Source of the DNA: Methylocapsa palsarum
GTDB lineage: Bacteria; Pseudomonadota; Alphaproteobacteria; Rhizobiales; Beijerinckiaceae
DNA length: 64,000 nucleotides
NCBI RefSeq assembly: GCF_900114285.1
Contig: NZ_FOSN01000001.1
Coordinates: 310,001-374,000, forward strand
Reading direction: 5' to 3'
The first letter of the stretch is position 1. The number at the start of each line of letters is the position of its first letter. The notes under the pieces are model-generated. The model was not told the DNA's origin, searched no databases, and saw only the letters and a program-made list of their open reading frames with translations. This document shows positions 55,789 to 63,886 of the stretch, in pieces. Position numbers and translations under genes: made by a program.

Positions 55789-56658
55789 GTGAACGCGCCG
55801 CTCCTCCCCCTCCTAATCCCGAATGGCGCAGACTCGGAAGCCGCGCTGGCAAAACTCGCCAAGACCTTACGCGATGGCGGCGTCGTTCCTTATCTTGGGC
55901 CAGGTTTGGCCGAGCTCTCGAAGCCTCTGGCTCCGATGACGCCCGAGGCGCTTGCCGAGTTTTTCGCGGGAAAAGTCGCATTGCCGCGCCGCGCGAAGGG
56001 CAATGCGTGGGCCTCCGCCCAGCATATCGAGAGTATGAAACATCGGTCGACTCTCAGCGCTCTCATGGTCGAGGCGTTCGCGGTCAGCGTCGAGCCTACG
56101 CCCTTTCATTATTTCCTCTCAACGCTTCGCCTGCCGATGATCGTTGACACCTGGTATGACGGCGCGATGCGGACGGCCATGAGTTCGCAAACCGGCTGGG
56201 GCGAGGTTCAGGGCATAACCCGCGCCGGAATTGGCGAAAGCCGGTGGTTCCGCTTTTACGATCCTGCCGGCGCCGAAACAGACGGCGCGACAGCGGAGTC
56301 CTGGCAGACGCTGCTCTACAAACCTCACGGCAGCGTGACTCCGGCGCGAAATTTTCTGATCTCCGACGCCGACTATGTCGAAGTGCTGACGGAAATCGAC
56401 ATTCAGACGCCTATCCCCGATATCGTAAAAAATCGCCGGACGGAGCGCAGCTTTCTGTTCCTGGGATGCCGGTTTCACGACCAGATGCTGCGCACCTACG
56501 CGCGGCAGATCATGAAGCGGTCGGCGCAGGAACACTACGCTCTTGTCGATCCGGAAAAGCTCACCAAGAACGAGGTCCGATTCCTGACGACGCAAGGAAT
56601 CACTCCGATCGCCGTTCCGCTTCCCCGGGCGATCGAGATCATCACCGGATCCGCTTGA
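55789..56658 (+). CDS. SIR2-like protein in the nif cluster
   Basis: This 289-residue protein starts at GTG 55789. SIR2_2-like elements in order are [12 protein letters not shown] (NAD-binding loop region), [12 protein letters not shown] (in place of TTNYD), [13 protein letters not shown] with the catalytic-type His, and [19 protein letters not shown]. No zinc cysteines are seen. It is three bases after nifT, so it is probably expressed with nitrogenase. SIR2-like domains bind or cleave NAD; here a defence role is less likely than a nif-linked one. A terminator at 56680 follows it. Confidence 0.8.
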   Translation: MNAPLLPLLIPNGADSEAALAKLAKTLRDGGVVPYLGPGLAELSKPLAPMTPEALAEFFAGKVALPRRAKGNAWASAQHIESMKHRSTLSALMVEAFAVSVEPTPFHYFLSTLRLPMIVDTWYDGAMRTAMSSQTGWGEVQGITRAGIGESRWFRFYDPAGAETDGATAESWQTLLYKPHGSVTPARNFLISDADYVEVLTEIDIQTPIPDIVKNRRTERSFLFLGCRFHDQMLRTYARQIMKRSAQEHYALVDPEKLTKNEVRFLTTQGITPIAVPLPRAIEIITGSA

Positions 56659-56679
56659 TCCAATTCCTCTCGAATCACT

Positions 56680-56710
56680 TGCGCCGGGTAAATTCAGTTT
56701 GCCCGGCGCA
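56680..56710 (+). terminator. Terminator after the SIR2-like gene
   Basis: TGCGCCGGGTAAA pairs with TTTGCCCGGCGCA over 13 bp (one G-U pair) around a five-base loop, about 20 bases after the stop. It separates the fdxN1-nifT-SIR2 unit from the nifB promoter. Confidence 0.7.
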
Positions 56711-56846
56711 CGCGTGATTCGAACTCAATCCTCCTCTCTCAGGCTTTCTCGTTGAGCGGGAAGCCGCTCGACGACCTCGCCGCGCAGCTGAATATGAGAG
56801 GCGAAGCTGATGAGGCGCGCCTCCGGGAACGCCGCGGCGCGCAGGC

Positions 56847-56862
56847 TGTCATTTTCACAACA
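56847..56862. promoter_or_regulatory. NifA upstream activator site for nifB
   Basis: TGT-CATTTTCACA-ACA matches exactly, 98 bases before the nifB -24 box. Confidence 0.72.
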
Positions 56863-56959
56863 ATACAGCCGCCAATGTTGGCCCTATGTTTAAAAGGCGA
56901 CACGAGGAAGGCTGGCTATAACTTATTGAAAATAAAGTAATATAAGCTCTACTTTTGGA

Positions 56960-56975
56960 TGGCATGCGAGTTGCG
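56960..56975 (+). promoter_or_regulatory. nifB sigma-54 promoter
   Basis: TGGCATG-CGAG-TTGCG has one -24 mismatch and a good -12 core, 49 bases before the nifB ATG at 57024. Confidence 0.85.
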
Positions 56976-57023
56976 ATATTACCATTGAAATTTTTCAGTG
57001 TCCCCGAAGAGCGAGGAGCGGAC

Positions 57024-58583
57024 ATGCAGGAATTAGCACAACACGAAGGGGCTGAAGCCTCGATCGTCAATGTCGAAGCGGTAATGCAGCAGGTCGCGGA
57101 GCATAAGGGGTGCGGCACGTCCGGCGGAAGCGGAAAGGCAAGCTGCGGATCGGCTGCAGGTTCAGGCGATCTTCCGACCGAGATCTGGGAAAAAGTCAAG
57201 AACCACCCTTGCTACAGCGAAGAAGCGCATCATCACTACGCGAGAATGCACGTCGCCGTCGCTCCTGCATGCAACATCCAATGCAATTATTGCAACCGCA
57301 AATACGATTGCGCCAATGAGTCGCGTCCGGGCGTCGTCAGCGAGAAGCTGACCCCAGAGCAGGCCGCGAAGAAGGTTCTTGCGGTCGCCTCGACGATTCC
57401 GCAGATGACCGTTCTTGGCATCGCCGGACCCGGCGACCCGCTCGCCAATCCGGAGAAAACGTTCAAGACCTTCGAGCTGATCGCCAAGACCGCGCCCGAC
57501 ATCAAGCTGTGCCTTTCCACAAATGGCCTTGCGCTCCCGGATCATGTCGACACGATCGCCGGCTTCAATGTCGATCATGTCACGATCACCATCAATATGG
57601 TTGATCCGGAAGTCGGCGCGAAAATCTATCCCTGGGTGTTCTGGAAGCACAAGCGCTATACAGGCGTGGAAGCCGCGAAGCTGCTCACGGACCGTCAGTT
57701 GCAGGGCCTCGAAATGCTTACCGAGCGGGGCATTCTCTGCAAGGTCAATTCGGTTATGATTCCCGGCGTCAACGACAGGCATCTTGTTGAAGTGAACAAG
57801 GCGGTGAAGTCGCGCGGCGCATTCCTTCACAACATCATGCCGCTGATCTCCGCGCCCGAGCACGGAACGGTCTTTGGCCTCAATGGTCAGCGCGGTCCGA
57901 CGGCGCAGGAGCTGAAAGCGCTTCAGGACAGCTGCGAAGGCGAAATGAACATGATGCGGCATTGCCGGCAGTGCCGCGCCGACGCCGTAGGCCTGCTCGG
58001 CGAAGACCGCAGCGCCGAATTCACCACCGAGAAGATCATGGCGATGGACGTCGACTACGATCTCGAATCGCGCAAGGCCTACCAGGCGAAGGTCGAGGAA
58101 GAGCGCGTCGCGAAAGTCGCGGCCAAGCAGGAGGAGCTGGAAACACTCGCCGGAGAATCGAGCGACATCAAGCTGCTGATCGCCGTCGCCACCAAAGGTT
58201 CTGGCCTCATCAACGAACATTTCGGCCATGCGAAGGAGTTCCAGGTTTACGAATTGTCCACCGGCGGCGCGAAGTTCGTCGGCCATCGGAGGGTCGATCT
58301 CTATTGCCAGGGCGGCTATGGCGACGAAGACAGTCTCGAGACGGTCATCCGCGCCATCAACGATTGTCACGCGGTGTTCGTCGCGAAAATCGGCGGTTGT
58401 CCGAAGAGCGACTTGATCAAGGCTGGAATCGAGCCGGTCGATCAGTTTGCGCATGAATTCATAGAAAAATCCGCGATCGCCTGGTTCAAAAACTATCTCG
58501 ACAAGGTGAACAGCGGCGAAATCCAGCACATAGAGCGGGGCGACGCCGAGATCCGGCAAGGCGCGTTGACCGCGGCGGCTTAA
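57024..58583 (+). CDS. nifB: FeMo-cofactor biosynthesis radical SAM protein NifB
   Basis: The protein has 519 residues from ATG 57024, after GAGGAG; an in-frame TTG at 56955 lies upstream of the promoter and is rejected. The radical SAM motif [17 protein letters not shown] is near residue 90. The C-terminal NifX-like domain begins about residue 385 ([25 protein letters not shown]). NifB makes the NifB-co precursor from two 4Fe-4S clusters and SAM. It heads an operon reaching at least to 61425 and probably to 62955. Confidence 0.98.
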   Translation: MQELAQHEGAEASIVNVEAVMQQVAEHKGCGTSGGSGKASCGSAAGSGDLPTEIWEKVKNHPCYSEEAHHHYARMHVAVAPACNIQCNYCNRKYDCANESRPGVVSEKLTPEQAAKKVLAVASTIPQMTVLGIAGPGDPLANPEKTFKTFELIAKTAPDIKLCLSTNGLALPDHVDTIAGFNVDHVTITINMVDPEVGAKIYPWVFWKHKRYTGVEAAKLLTDRQLQGLEMLTERGILCKVNSVMIPGVNDRHLVEVNKAVKSRGAFLHNIMPLISAPEHGTVFGLNGQRGPTAQELKALQDSCEGEMNMMRHCRQCRADAVGLLGEDRSAEFTTEKIMAMDVDYDLESRKAYQAKVEEERVAKVAAKQEELETLAGESSDIKLLIAVATKGSGLINEHFGHAKEFQVYELSTGGAKFVGHRRVDLYCQGGYGDEDSLETVIRAINDCHAVFVAKIGGCPKSDLIKAGIEPVDQFAHEFIEKSAIAWFKNYLDKVNSGEIQHIERGDAEIRQGALTAAA

Positions 58584-58613
58584 GCTTCAGTCAAACTCAT
58601 TTGAGGCGCGACC

Positions 58614-58838
58614 ATGACCCTGAAGATTGTTGCTTCACAGTGCACGAGTTGTTCGGCCTGTGAAGCTGAGTGCCCGAACGTCGCCATTTCAGAAAAAAAT
58701 GGCACGTTCGTCATCAACCCGAAGAAATGCACCGAGTGCATCGGGCATTTCGATGCGCCGCAGTGCGCGGCGGTCTGTCCCGTCGACGACACCTGCATCA
58801 TCGACAACGCCTACCCACGCTATCAGCCTGCTCAATAA
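58614..58838 (+). CDS. fdxN: FdxN-type 2[4Fe-4S] ferredoxin 2
   Basis: This 74-residue ferredoxin starts [20 protein letters not shown], with the second motif [17 protein letters not shown]. It resembles fdxN1 at 55163 closely. Its place directly after nifB suggests it feeds electrons to NifB. The C-terminal tail [10 protein letters not shown] is longer than that of fdxN1. Confidence 0.94.
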   Translation: MTLKIVASQCTSCSACEAECPNVAISEKNGTFVINPKKCTECIGHFDAPQCAAVCPVDDTCIIDNAYPRYQPAQ

Positions 58839-58848
58839 CGAGGCCGCC

Positions 58849-59172
58849 ATGAACTTCACTATCACTCCTGCGGCGGAAAAATTCATCCGCCTCATGCTGC
58901 GCGCCGACGGAGGTCCTGAGAGCGGCTTCCGGATGGCGCTCAGCCCCGGCGGCTGCTCCGGGCTCGCCGCCGATATCAAGGTTCTGGCGGCCCCCGAACC
59001 CGGCGATGCCGTGGTCGAGCGGGGCGCCGTCAAACTTTTTCTTCCCGCCGAAAGCCGCATCCTCTTGGAGGGGGTCACAATCGATTTCGCCGACACGGCG
59101 TCGCAGACGGGTCTCGTCTTCCGCGACGCCAAGGCGACGTCATGCGGCTCGGGAGGCGGCAAGGCCGCCTGA
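58849..59172 (+). CDS. HesB/IscA-like protein lacking one ligand cysteine
   Basis: This 107-residue protein starts MNFTITPAAEKFIRLMLRAD. The first conserved cysteine is in GGCSGLAAD, but the C-terminal pair C-x-C is SCGSGGG, leaving a single cysteine there. It starts 11 bases after the second ferredoxin gene. It may act in cluster transfer to NifB, or with altered chemistry. A full IscA is encoded at 44785. Confidence 0.88.
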   Translation: MNFTITPAAEKFIRLMLRADGGPESGFRMALSPGGCSGLAADIKVLAAPEPGDAVVERGAVKLFLPAESRILLEGVTIDFADTASQTGLVFRDAKATSCGSGGGKAA

Positions 59173-59190
59173 CCTGCGAGGAAAGATAGC

Positions 59191-59733
59191 ATGAGCGGCC
59201 TCGCTGGAAATCAGATCTCGCCGCCGGCGCCCGATGACGACGCCGCACTGGTGGATGCGCTCCTTGGCAAAGGGCTTTGCGCCATTGCCGAGGATCATCT
59301 GCGCCAGGCGGGGCTGGCCTATGATCAGACGGAGGTCGCCGAGAAACATCTCGCGGCGGCCGCGACGGCGGCGCCCGGACACGCCGCCGTTTTGATCGGA
59401 TTTTACCGTTTCTATTTTTACAAGGGCCGTCTGCGCGAGGCTTTGGCGGTTGCGGATCTTTGCCTTGAAAAAGCGTGCCGCGACAATCGTCTGCCCATGG
59501 ACTGGCGGAGAGTGAAATCGTCGGACGCCAGCTTCAGCGATTACGGAGAGATGTTGCCCCGGTTTTTCATGTTTACGCTCAAGGGCTACGCCTATCTGAA
59601 CCTGCGGCTGGGCGACGTGACCGAAGGTCTCGCCGCGGTCGAAAAGCTCCTGGAACTCGATCCAAGCGACAAGATCGGCGCGCGGGTTCTGCTCGAAGTC
59701 ATTGAACGGGCCAGCCAAGACGATGACGGATGA
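59191..59733 (+). CDS. Tetratricopeptide-like nif accessory protein 2
   Basis: This 180-residue helical protein has the same layout as the TPR protein at 25694: AEKHLAAAATAAPGHAAVL, GRLREALAVADLCLEKA and RFFMFTLKGYAYLNLR. GGAAAG precedes the ATG. Its last ten bases overlap the LRV gene. It is likely a protein-contact factor for NifB or Fe-S assembly; the function is not known. Confidence 0.82.
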   Translation: MSGLAGNQISPPAPDDDAALVDALLGKGLCAIAEDHLRQAGLAYDQTEVAEKHLAAAATAAPGHAAVLIGFYRFYFYKGRLREALAVADLCLEKACRDNRLPMDWRRVKSSDASFSDYGEMLPRFFMFTLKGYAYLNLRLGDVTEGLAAVEKLLELDPSDKIGARVLLEVIERASQDDDG

Positions 59734-60496
59734 AATCGACGAAGCCAGGGATTGGCGAGGAGAGAATATCGAGTGCGGCGCCTGCGAGCAGAATGCTCTG
59801 CTCGCGTCGGGCAAATGCCGCCTGAAGCATGCCTGCGTCCATGATCGTTACGCGCGCCGGATCGACCGGTTCTTCAACTGGAATCCCGTGCTGGCGAATC
59901 ATTATCTGTCCCATCCTCACTTCGAAGTCAGGGCGATCGCCTCGAAACACGCCGATGTGTTTTTGCTGCGCCCGCTTCTCGACGATCCGGAAGAGACCGT
60001 GCGCTGGAATGTCGCGCGCCGCTTGCCGAAGCGCCATATCCTCAAGCTGAGGCATGATCCGCACCGTGAAGTCCGCATCCGCATCGTGTCCTTGCTGGAC
60101 GATTCGGAATTGAGTGAAATGATCTGCGACCCCGATTATTACGTCAGGCAGGCGGTCGCGCGGCGCGTTGCTCCGCCGCTGCTGGCGCGCATGATGTTCG
60201 ACGAGGAGCAGGAAGTCAGGCGCGCCGTCGCGCGCCGGCTTCCGCAGGAATGGCTGTTGCGGATGTCGGATGATCCAAGTCCCGAAGTCCGGATCGAGAT
60301 CGCGCAGCGACTTGCCCCCGATCTCCTGGCGAGAATGCAGGCGGACCCCGACTGGAGGATCCGTTATGAAGCGGCGAACCGCGCGCCGGCGCCCTTGATC
60401 AAAGGCCTTCTGAACGACGCCGATGAGTTCGTTCGCGAGATGGCCCGCTCCCGCGTTTCGGAACGGCCTGAGCTTTTAACGGGAATGACATCATGA
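59723..60496 (+). CDS. 4Fe-4S leucine-rich-repeat-variant (LRV) protein
   Basis: This 257-residue protein starts at ATG 59723, overlapping the TPR gene. An N-terminal cysteine cluster (CGACEQNALL and KCRLKHAC) is followed by seven to eight HEAT-like LRV repeats such as DDPEETVRWNVARRLP, DPSPEVRIEIAQRLAPDLL and DPDWRIRYEAANRAP. The Azotobacter vinelandii LRV protein, encoded near nif genes, has the same design and binds a 4Fe-4S cluster. Its role in fixation is unknown. nifZ starts four bases inside its end. Confidence 0.9.
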   Translation: MTDEIDEARDWRGENIECGACEQNALLASGKCRLKHACVHDRYARRIDRFFNWNPVLANHYLSHPHFEVRAIASKHADVFLLRPLLDDPEETVRWNVARRLPKRHILKLRHDPHREVRIRIVSLLDDSELSEMICDPDYYVRQAVARRVAPPLLARMMFDEEQEVRRAVARRLPQEWLLRMSDDPSPEVRIEIAQRLAPDLLARMQADPDWRIRYEAANRAPAPLIKGLLNDADEFVREMARSRVSERPELLTGMTS

Positions 60497-60813
60497 GCAA
60501 CATTGTCCGCGACAGCGACGTCGTCGAATTGAGCGCGCCGCCCTATTTCAACTTCGGCGAAAAAGTGAAGGCGAAGCGGGCGATCCGCAATGATGGAACC
60601 TACGCCGGAAAGGAGATCGGCGATCTCCTCGCCAAAAAAGGCGAGGAAGGCTACGTGGTCACCATCGGAACGTTTCTGCAGCAATTCTACATCTACGGCG
60701 TCGAATTTATCGAAAGCGGCAACCGCGTCGGCATGAAGCGCAAGGAGCTTGAACCGGCGCGGCCGAGAGAACAGGTTGACGAAGATCTGCCATTGCCTGG
60801 AGCCGCGAAATGA
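60493..60813 (+). CDS. nifZ: Nitrogenase maturation protein NifZ
   Basis: This 106-residue protein shows FNFGEKVKAKRAIRNDGTYAGKEIGDLL and GEEGYVVTIGTFLQQFYIYGVEFI, the NifZ signature. NifZ aids P-cluster formation in MoFe protein. It overlaps both neighbours by four bases. A second NifZ-type gene follows directly. Confidence 0.95.
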   Translation: MSNIVRDSDVVELSAPPYFNFGEKVKAKRAIRNDGTYAGKEIGDLLAKKGEEGYVVTIGTFLQQFYIYGVEFIESGNRVGMKRKELEPARPREQVDEDLPLPGAAK

Positions 60814-61049
60814 TTGATCCGCGCCTGCCCAAGTTCCAATGGGGCCAACGCGTCCGCACGCTCATTGATCTCCATAACGACGGTTCATTTCCGGACGCCG
60901 TTCCCAAAGCTCTCCTGGTGAAGAGCGGGGACCTTGGAGAAATCGTCCAGGTCGGACAGCACGAAGAATCGAGCACCCCGGTGTATCTCGTCGAATTCGC
61001 GGAACATCTCGTTGTGGGCTGTCTGGAAGAAGAAATCGCTCCCCTGTAG
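60810..61049 (+). CDS. Second NifZ-type protein
   Basis: This 79-residue protein shares the NifZ layout: FQWGQRVRTLIDLHNDGSFPD, GDLGEIVQVGQHEESSTPVYLVEF and a C-terminal EEEIAPL. It is shorter than the first NifZ and overlaps it by four bases. A tandem pair of NifZ domains is also found in other diazotrophs, sometimes fused. Its separate role is unknown. Confidence 0.85.
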   Translation: MIDPRLPKFQWGQRVRTLIDLHNDGSFPDAVPKALLVKSGDLGEIVQVGQHEESSTPVYLVEFAEHLVVGCLEEEIAPL

Positions 61050-61065
61050 AGAACGGACCGAAGAT

Positions 61066-61425
61066 ATGGCCGCGGCGATTGTCTTGACGTTTGGGGCGGG
61101 GCTGAAGCCTCATCCCAACGACCTCGACAGAAAGCGGATCGAGCGAGCGCTCAAGGCGCGCAAGCGATACAGATACGTCACGCCGAACGTGTTGCCAGCG
61201 CCAGAGGGATACCGGATCGAAAGCCCGTGCTGCTCCCGCAATATCGATCCGGAGGGAGGAACGATTGATGTCGCTCTCGTCACCTATGACGCCGAGCCGC
61301 GTCAATGGCGCCTTCATCGCAAGGATCATTCAACCGGGACATGGGTGTTTCACAGCGCCTACGACCGCCTTCCCGCGCTCCTCGACCTGCTCAACGAAGA
61401 TGAGGGGCGGGTTTTCTGGCAATGA
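61066..61425 (+). CDS. DUF3024-like protein
   Basis: This 119-residue protein starts at ATG 61066, 16 bases after the second NifZ gene. The C-terminal half fits DUF3024: ALVTYDAEPRQWRLHRKD, then VFHSAYDRLPALLDLLNEDEGRVFW. The ending with FW is typical. It carries two adjacent cysteines (SPCCSR). Function is unknown; position in the nifB operon suggests a nif accessory role. Confidence 0.7.
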   Translation: MAAAIVLTFGAGLKPHPNDLDRKRIERALKARKRYRYVTPNVLPAPEGYRIESPCCSRNIDPEGGTIDVALVTYDAEPRQWRLHRKDHSTGTWVFHSAYDRLPALLDLLNEDEGRVFWQ

Positions 61426-61484
61426 TATTGCACTGCTACACATTGCGTAAGAAATCAACGTTGTGAAAGTGTCGGGGTCTCAAC

Positions 61485-61742
61485 ATGGCTGTGAGCGGAG
61501 ATGAGTTGGCGGCGATCGGAGCGCTTCTTGCCCAAAGCACGGAGCCAAATCCTGTCGCGCAATTGCGGCGTGAATTTCCAGGCCTGTCCTGGACCGCGTG
61601 CGACGCGTCGGACGTGACCGACGAGCCGTTTCAATCGTTTCCCTTGTTCGATCTGCATCTCTTGAACAGCAAAGACCATTGCTCGCAAATCACATCGGAC
61701 CCTGCGCAGGCGACTGGACTCATTCTGGCGCGCCGGAGCTAG
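61485..61742 (+). CDS. DUF6129-like nif accessory protein
   Basis: This 85-residue protein has LRREFPGLSWTACDASDVTDEPFQ, FDLHLLNSKDHCSQITSDPAQATGLILA, resembling the DUF6129 family of small proteins found in nif clusters. It has two cysteines. It lies 59 bases after the DUF3024-like gene and four before the DegT-like gene. Function is unknown. Confidence 0.75.
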   Translation: MAVSGDELAAIGALLAQSTEPNPVAQLRREFPGLSWTACDASDVTDEPFQSFPLFDLHLLNSKDHCSQITSDPAQATGLILARRS

Positions 61743-61746
61743 CATC

Positions 61747-62955
61747 ATGACCCAGCCCATCGCAGCCCTCGCGCCCGCGGACGCAGATGAACCCGACGAA
61801 GAAGCGATCGATGAATCCGCGATCCTTCTCTCCGACCCGGATATCACCGAAGCCGAACTTGAAGCTGTAGCAGACGTGTTGCGTTCGCCTAGACTGGCGG
61901 GCGGGCCGGTCGTCGAGGCCTTCGAGGCGGCGTTCGCCGAATATCTTGGCCGCAAATATGCGGTCGCGACGGCGAGCGGCGGAATGGGCCTCCTGCTCGC
62001 GCTCAGAGCCTACGGCGTCGGTCCGGGCGATGAAGTGATCGCATCGCCGCATTCGTATCGCGAAACGGCCCACGCGATCAGTCTTTCGGGAGCTCGTCCG
62101 GTTTTCGCCGACATCGATTACTGGGCTGGCACCATAGCTCCGGAAAAGGTCAAGCTGCGGATCACCGACAAGACCCGCGTGATCGTTGGAGCCAATGCGA
62201 ACGGGCATCCGGCCGCCTGGGCGGGCCTTCGAGCCCTGGCGACCGCGCATGGCCTTGTCCTGATCGAGGATTCGACCGAGGCGATTGGTTCGAGGTATCA
62301 GGGCGCTCTGGTCGGATCGTTCGGCGATGTTTCCATTTTTGATTTTTCGCAGCCTGGCGCCCTGACATGCGGCGAAGGCGGCATGGTGGTCACGGACGAT
62401 ATCGATATCGCCTCCGCGCTGCGGCGGCACCGGTCGCGCCGCCTGAATGAACGCTCCTCTGTTGTTGTTACGGCGACGGCGCCGTATCAAGCCGGCATCA
62501 GCGATCTGTCCGCCGCGCTCGGACTCGCCCAGATCAAGCGGATCGATGAAATTCTCGAACGGCGCCGGCTGGTGGAGCACCTCTACTACAAGCACGTGCA
62601 ATCGTTTGAAGGAATCAAGGATCCCTACATCGCGCCCGAGGTCACGGAGATCAACTGGTTCCTGTATCTCGTCCATCTTGGCACCCGGTTCTCCCGGTCA
62701 AGCCGAGACTCGATCGTCGAGGATCTTCGCGTCGAGCATGTCGAGGCTGTAGCCTACAGCGCGCCGCTTCATCTCCAACGTCATTATTTCGATCTCGGCT
62801 ACCGCCGCGGCGATTATCTGGTGACGGAGAAAGTCGCCGACCGCGCTGTCGCGCTTCCGTTTCACACTCATCTCACGGAAGGCGAGATCGAGTTCATTGT
62901 GGGAACGATGAAGGACGCTTCTGTCAACGTCGGCGCCGGAGCGGCCATCTACTAG
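61747..62955 (+). CDS. DegT/DnrJ/EryC1-fold protein without the catalytic lysine
   Basis: This 402-residue protein has the DegT aminotransferase fold. The N-terminal segment ADVLRSPRLAGGPVVEAFE and GRKYAVATASGGMGLLLALRA bind cofactor phosphate in active members. The Asp of LIEDSTEAIGSRYQG is kept. The lysine five residues before GEGG is replaced by Gly (FDFSQPGALTCGEGG, codon GGC), so no PLP aldimine can form. It is therefore probably not an aminotransferase. It is four bases after the DUF6129-like gene and ends in a TAG that is part of repeat copy 5. Its task in the nif operon is open. Confidence 0.85.
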   Translation: MTQPIAALAPADADEPDEEAIDESAILLSDPDITEAELEAVADVLRSPRLAGGPVVEAFEAAFAEYLGRKYAVATASGGMGLLLALRAYGVGPGDEVIASPHSYRETAHAISLSGARPVFADIDYWAGTIAPEKVKLRITDKTRVIVGANANGHPAAWAGLRALATAHGLVLIEDSTEAIGSRYQGALVGSFGDVSIFDFSQPGALTCGEGGMVVTDDIDIASALRRHRSRRLNERSSVVVTATAPYQAGISDLSAALGLAQIKRIDEILERRRLVEHLYYKHVQSFEGIKDPYIAPEVTEINWFLYLVHLGTRFSRSSRDSIVEDLRVEHVEAVAYSAPLHLQRHYFDLGYRRGDYLVTEKVADRAVALPFHTHLTEGEIEFIVGTMKDASVNVGAGAAIY

Positions 62956-63067
62956 AGCGCTTTCCGATCGCATGCGCTCATGCGATCGATCAGAAATCGC
63001 TCCAGAGTTAAATGCTTGAGAATATTCTTGTCGATTGAATTGCTTCGATCCGATCGGAATATGCTCC
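62953..63067 (-). repeat. Dispersed double-hairpin repeat, copy 5 (inverted)
   Basis: It runs from TAGAGCGCTTTCCGATCGCA to GGAATATGCTCC, in reverse orientation to copy 1. The TAG at its edge is the stop codon of the DegT-like gene. Both hairpins are intact with minor differences. Confidence 0.9.
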
Positions 63068-63143
63068 AGGCGTTGAAATCAATACGCGAAAGCGCAGAAC
63101 AACCAATAGAGTCGCCAAGAATAGAGCCAAAAGGAGAGAAAGA

Positions 63144-63452
63144 ATGTCGTTGATTACTGTCATGCCGTCCGGAAAGTCGTTCGAGGCCGCCGAAGGCGTG
63201 ACGCTTCTTGCGGCGATCCTCGCCGCGGACGAAAACCTCAGCCACAATTGCGAGGGGAAGGCGGCGTGCGGGACATGTCACATCTTCGTCCATGAGGGAC
63301 GCAAGGGCCTGTCGAAGGTCGCCCGGGAAGAGAATGAAAGGCTCGACGCCATTGTGGGCGTGGGCTCGAAGTCGCGCCTCGCGTGCCAGGCGAAGGTTCT
63401 TGGCACGGAAAATATCAAGGTTGAACTGCTGGGCTTCGGCTCGGGCGTCTAG
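63144..63452 (+). CDS. Plant-type [2Fe-2S] ferredoxin
   Basis: This 102-residue ferredoxin has ligands CEGKAACGTC (C-x5-C-x2-C) near residue 37 and a fourth Cys in RLACQAKV. AAAGGAGAG precedes the ATG. It lies between repeat copies 5 and 6; its TAG stop is the first triplet of copy 6. It may be an electron carrier in nitrogen fixation or in Fe-S assembly. No sigma-54 site was seen before it. Confidence 0.93.
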   Translation: MSLITVMPSGKSFEAAEGVTLLAAILAADENLSHNCEGKAACGTCHIFVHEGRKGLSKVAREENERLDAIVGVGSKSRLACQAKVLGTENIKVELLGFGSGV

Positions 63453-63565
63453 AGCATATTCCAATCGGATTTGAATCAATCCCATCGAGAAGAATATGCT
63501 CAAGTATTTAACACTGGAGCGATTTCTGATCGATCGCATGACTACATGCGATCGGAAAGCGCTCT
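63450..63565 (+). repeat. Dispersed double-hairpin repeat, copy 6
   Basis: It has the same orientation and both hairpins as copy 1, starting at the TAG stop of the ferredoxin gene. Copies 5 and 6 are in opposite orientation around this gene. Confidence 0.9.
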
Positions 63566-63583
63566 TGGATCCTGGAGAACGTC

Positions 63584-63799
63584 ATGGAATCCCCGAAAGT
63601 CGTCATTCACGCCCGGTTCTCACCGGATGGCTCTGTTGTCGAAATCGGCGAGCGGCCGACCGGAATGGACCCCCAGGCGTGGTTCAATATTCTGAGCGAC
63701 AAGGCTGCGTCGTCCTATCAGGCTCTGGCCGGCGGGCGCGGAGTGTTCCGCGTCACTCGCGCCGAAGTCGACGCGATTAAGACGGAAACCGTCGGTTAG
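63584..63799 (+). CDS. Unrecognised small protein
   Basis: This 71-residue protein begins MESPKVVIHARFSPDGSVVEIGERP and ends VTRAEVDAIKTETVG. It has a beta-rich first half and a helical second half, without cysteines. GGAGAACGTC precedes the ATG. It lies between repeat copy 6 and the truncated Rieske gene; function unknown. Position suggests a nif accessory protein. Confidence 0.7.
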   Translation: MESPKVVIHARFSPDGSVVEIGERPTGMDPQAWFNILSDKAASSYQALAGGRGVFRVTRAEVDAIKTETVG

Positions 63800-63886
63800 T
63801 TCTCCGCCCGCACAGTCAGCTCTCGTCGCCGCGATAAAAAGCGGGGATCAAGAGCTGGCTGTGGGACGGAAACGCCGGGAAAAGTC

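Noticed and set aside
56955-57023. Upstream TTG extension of nifB
   Set aside because: It would begin upstream of and run through the -24/-12 promoter, and the ATG at 57024 has a strong ribosome site.
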